From: Piper betle
Lineage: Eukaryota > Streptophyta > Magnoliopsida > Piperales > Piperaceae
Reading direction: 5' to 3'
Assembly: GCA_033002965.1 (NCBI GenBank)
Contig: JAURVB010006353.1
Location: 103,813 to 167,812, forward strand
DNA: 64,000 nt
A program made the translations under genes and the position numbers. Within the stretch, counting starts at the first letter, position 1. Each line of letters opens with the position of its first letter. The notes below the pieces were generated by a model, which saw only the letters and a list, made by a program, of their open reading frames with translations, was not told the DNA's origin and ran no database searches. Below, one piece after another: positions 62,292-64,000 of this stretch.

Positions 62292-63313
62292 CGCATGGTT
62301 GCACGAATCGGCCAATTCCACTCGGAATTGGCCGATTTAAATTAGACCGGCAGCGTTCCGATCCGATTTAGGGGTCGAATCGGTCAGCACCGAATCGGTT
62401 TCAAAATCGGCCGAGTTACCCCGATTCCGACTGATTTAAATCCGATTCGGAATCGGGGTAAATCGGGTAAAATCGGTTTTTTGGGTAAATGACCAAAATA
62501 TCCTAGGTATGATATTAATTAAATTATTTAAGCAAGGGTAAAATTAGAAACTTACCCCGACCGGGTCTCCGCCCCTCCGCCGCCGCGATTCCTCCCTCCA
62601 CCCATCTACTGCCGCCAACCTCAGCTCCGACCTTGCCTCTGAGGCGGGGGAAGACGAGGTGGCGAGGGCGACGGCAAGGGCGAGCGGTGGGCCGATTGGG
62701 GCGTGGCGAGGGCATGGGAGGCCGATTGGGGCGCGGCGAGGGCGAGCGGCAAGTCGATTGGGTCATGCGCCGAGGGCGAGCGGCAGGCCGAGTGGGGTGT
62801 GGCGGGGGCGAGTGGCGACGAGGGCGGATCGGGCATGGTGGCAGCGTGGGGGGGGTGCGAGCGGCGACGAGGTGCGCCAGGGAAGGGGGTGGCGGGACAG
62901 GGCAAGAGGCGCAGGGGCGGGGCCGACAGGGGGAGGCAGGGCGGGGCGGCGGCGGGTGAAGTAGGCCGCGTCGAGTGGGGGGTGGAGAATCGGGGTAAAA
63001 TTTTAAAGAACCCGGTGGCATTTTCATAATTAAAAGTTGACTCGATCCTACTCGAATAAAAAATAATAACTAATTCTAAATAAATTATAAAAAAAATTAA
63101 AAAATTATAAAATATAATACACACAATTTGGACTAATTTATGAATTGTTAAATTTTTGTATATGACCGATTTGGACTGATTTAAGCTGATTCAACTAAAC
63201 CAATTCCTCTCCGATTTAGACCGATTCTTATTCAGATTCCGATTCGCAACTCCCTCAAAAACCGATTTCAATTCTGATTCCTATTCCAATTCCAATTTCG
63301 ATTTTTGCAACCA
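62292..63313 (+). mobile_element. non-autonomous hAT-like DNA transposon
   Basis: About 1.02 kb between two copies of the 8-bp direct repeat TAGTTTAG (62284-62291 and 63314-63321). Inverted ends are TGGTTGCACGAATCG on the left (from 62296; four extra bases precede it) and TGGTTGCAAAAATCG on the right. Both ends are packed with the hexamer AATCGG/CCGATT in both orientations (about ten on the left, five on the right), as in the subterminal arrays that hAT transposases bind. No transposase is encoded. The centre (62540-62960) is a GC-rich minisatellite. Classification is by TSD length and end structure only. Confidence 0.7.
62640..62960 (+). repeat. GC-rich minisatellite core of the hAT-like element
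   Basis: Imperfect units of roughly 25-40 bp around CCGATTGGGGCG and GGCGAGGGCGAGCGGC. Long frames on both strands (up to 167 codons) come from this composition: proline/arginine-rich one way, glycine/arginine-rich the other. Confidence 0.75.
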
Positions 63314-63321
63314 TAGTTTAG

Positions 63322-64000
63322 GGTAGAACTCAAAGAGCTCGTGGGTTCGTTTCCTACTATGATCTCCGTGATCTGCCTTTCCTCTCTCTCATGGATTGGC
63401 ATTGGCAATTTGGCATTGCCCAGATAAAAAATTTAGGGCATTATGATTACAGTGTACCACAAAAGGGCTTCATCTTGGGTGCTGCTTGATGACCTGTGCG
63501 ATAACGACATTACCATACTATACGACCTTGTTGGTAAGCAACGACTCATGATCTGCATCATTTTGCGCGAAAATGTAATTGGCAGATAAGGGATGAGCGA
63601 GGAGGAGAAAGTTAGAAACATGAGCTGACACCTCCAAGATACCGCATTGAATGGTGCAGAGTCTCTCACTGTATTTTACAGTGGCTTCAACTTAATTTTT
63701 TTAAATTTATATTCTCAGGGATAGGTATCAGAATCGAAAAATTAAATACGTCCATTATATTTACTATGTACGTATCCAATTTAAAAACTATAAAACCCAT
63801 GTTCGATCTTAATCTGATTAATTAAAATAATATAAATTTAAATTTATAAAAATAAAAAAATAATTTAAAAAATATTATTTTAAATATTTTTAAATTTGAT
63901 TTTATAAAATATTAAATATTCAAATTAAATACAAATCGTCTAATTTATATATATTCAAATATATTATATATTGAAAAAGTCTAAACTCAAATTTAAAATT
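63322..64000. other. intergenic DNA, nothing recognised
   Basis: No gene or repeat boundary is seen. The last 250 bases are strongly AT-rich. Confidence 0.5.

Noticed and set aside
62524..63124. Two overlapping 167-codon frames and 101-108-codon frames on the other strand
   Set aside because: They translate a GC-rich minisatellite, on both strands and in several frames, into Pro/Arg- or Gly/Arg-rich sequence. No domain, promoter or splice context supports a gene.
1..64000. CRISPR arrays, bacterial operons, tRNA or rRNA genes
   Set aside because: None seen. The tandem arrays here lack regular spacers, and the intron-bearing host gene and LTR elements show nuclear plant DNA.

Overview
This is a stretch of plant nuclear DNA, almost certainly angiosperm, with one recognisable host gene in 64 kb. 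The gene is a two-coding-exon kinesin-light-chain-related TPR protein (KLCR/CMU family) on the + strand: CDS 12400-14396 joined to 14561-14726, 720 residues. It has a TATA box, a CT-rich leader with a predicted 612-bp leader intron, and two short upstream ORFs. I cannot name the species. GT-AG introns, plant-type LTR retrotransposons primed by initiator-tRNA-Met, a TRIM element and a hAT-like element all fit a plant with a repeat-rich genome.

Layout. 1-7.3 kb: a non-autonomous LTR element ('family A') on the minus strand, carrying a solo LTR of its own family, followed by two partial LTRs. 7.3-11.3 kb: AT-rich intergenic DNA with one LTR remnant. 11.4-15.1 kb: the KLCR gene. 15.1-16.5 kb: AT-rich DNA with a miniature LTR-element relic. 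16.5-23.3 kb: two long LTRs (family B) head to head. 25.5-34.1 kb: a decayed Ty3/gypsy chromovirus, with gag to chromodomain readable but broken. 34.1-45.2 kb: a long LTR interrupted by a copia 3' end, a complete 508-bp TRIM and a 6.8-kb inverted structure made from the 3' halves of two gypsy elements (family C). 45.2-49.3 kb: a family B solo LTR containing a family D solo LTR. 49.4-61.1 kb: a complete family A element (LTR, PBS, non-coding internal domain, PPT, LTR) with a family C solo LTR inside. 62.3-63.3 kb: a hAT-like non-autonomous DNA element with dense subterminal hexamers.

The repeats form a layered insertion record that can be read from target-site duplications (TSDs). The two family A copies serve as empty-site controls for each other: the solo LTR in copy 1 has its empty site in copy 2, and the reverse. 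Primer sites, the gag zinc knuckle and protease motifs are mostly broken by C-to-T / G-to-A changes, as expected for methylated silenced DNA.

I found no new enzymatic system. The most unusual objects are the tail-to-tail gypsy chimera (38089-44894), the coding-free family A, and the hAT-like element. Similarities between repeats were judged by eye, so outer boundaries are approximate unless a TSD is given.
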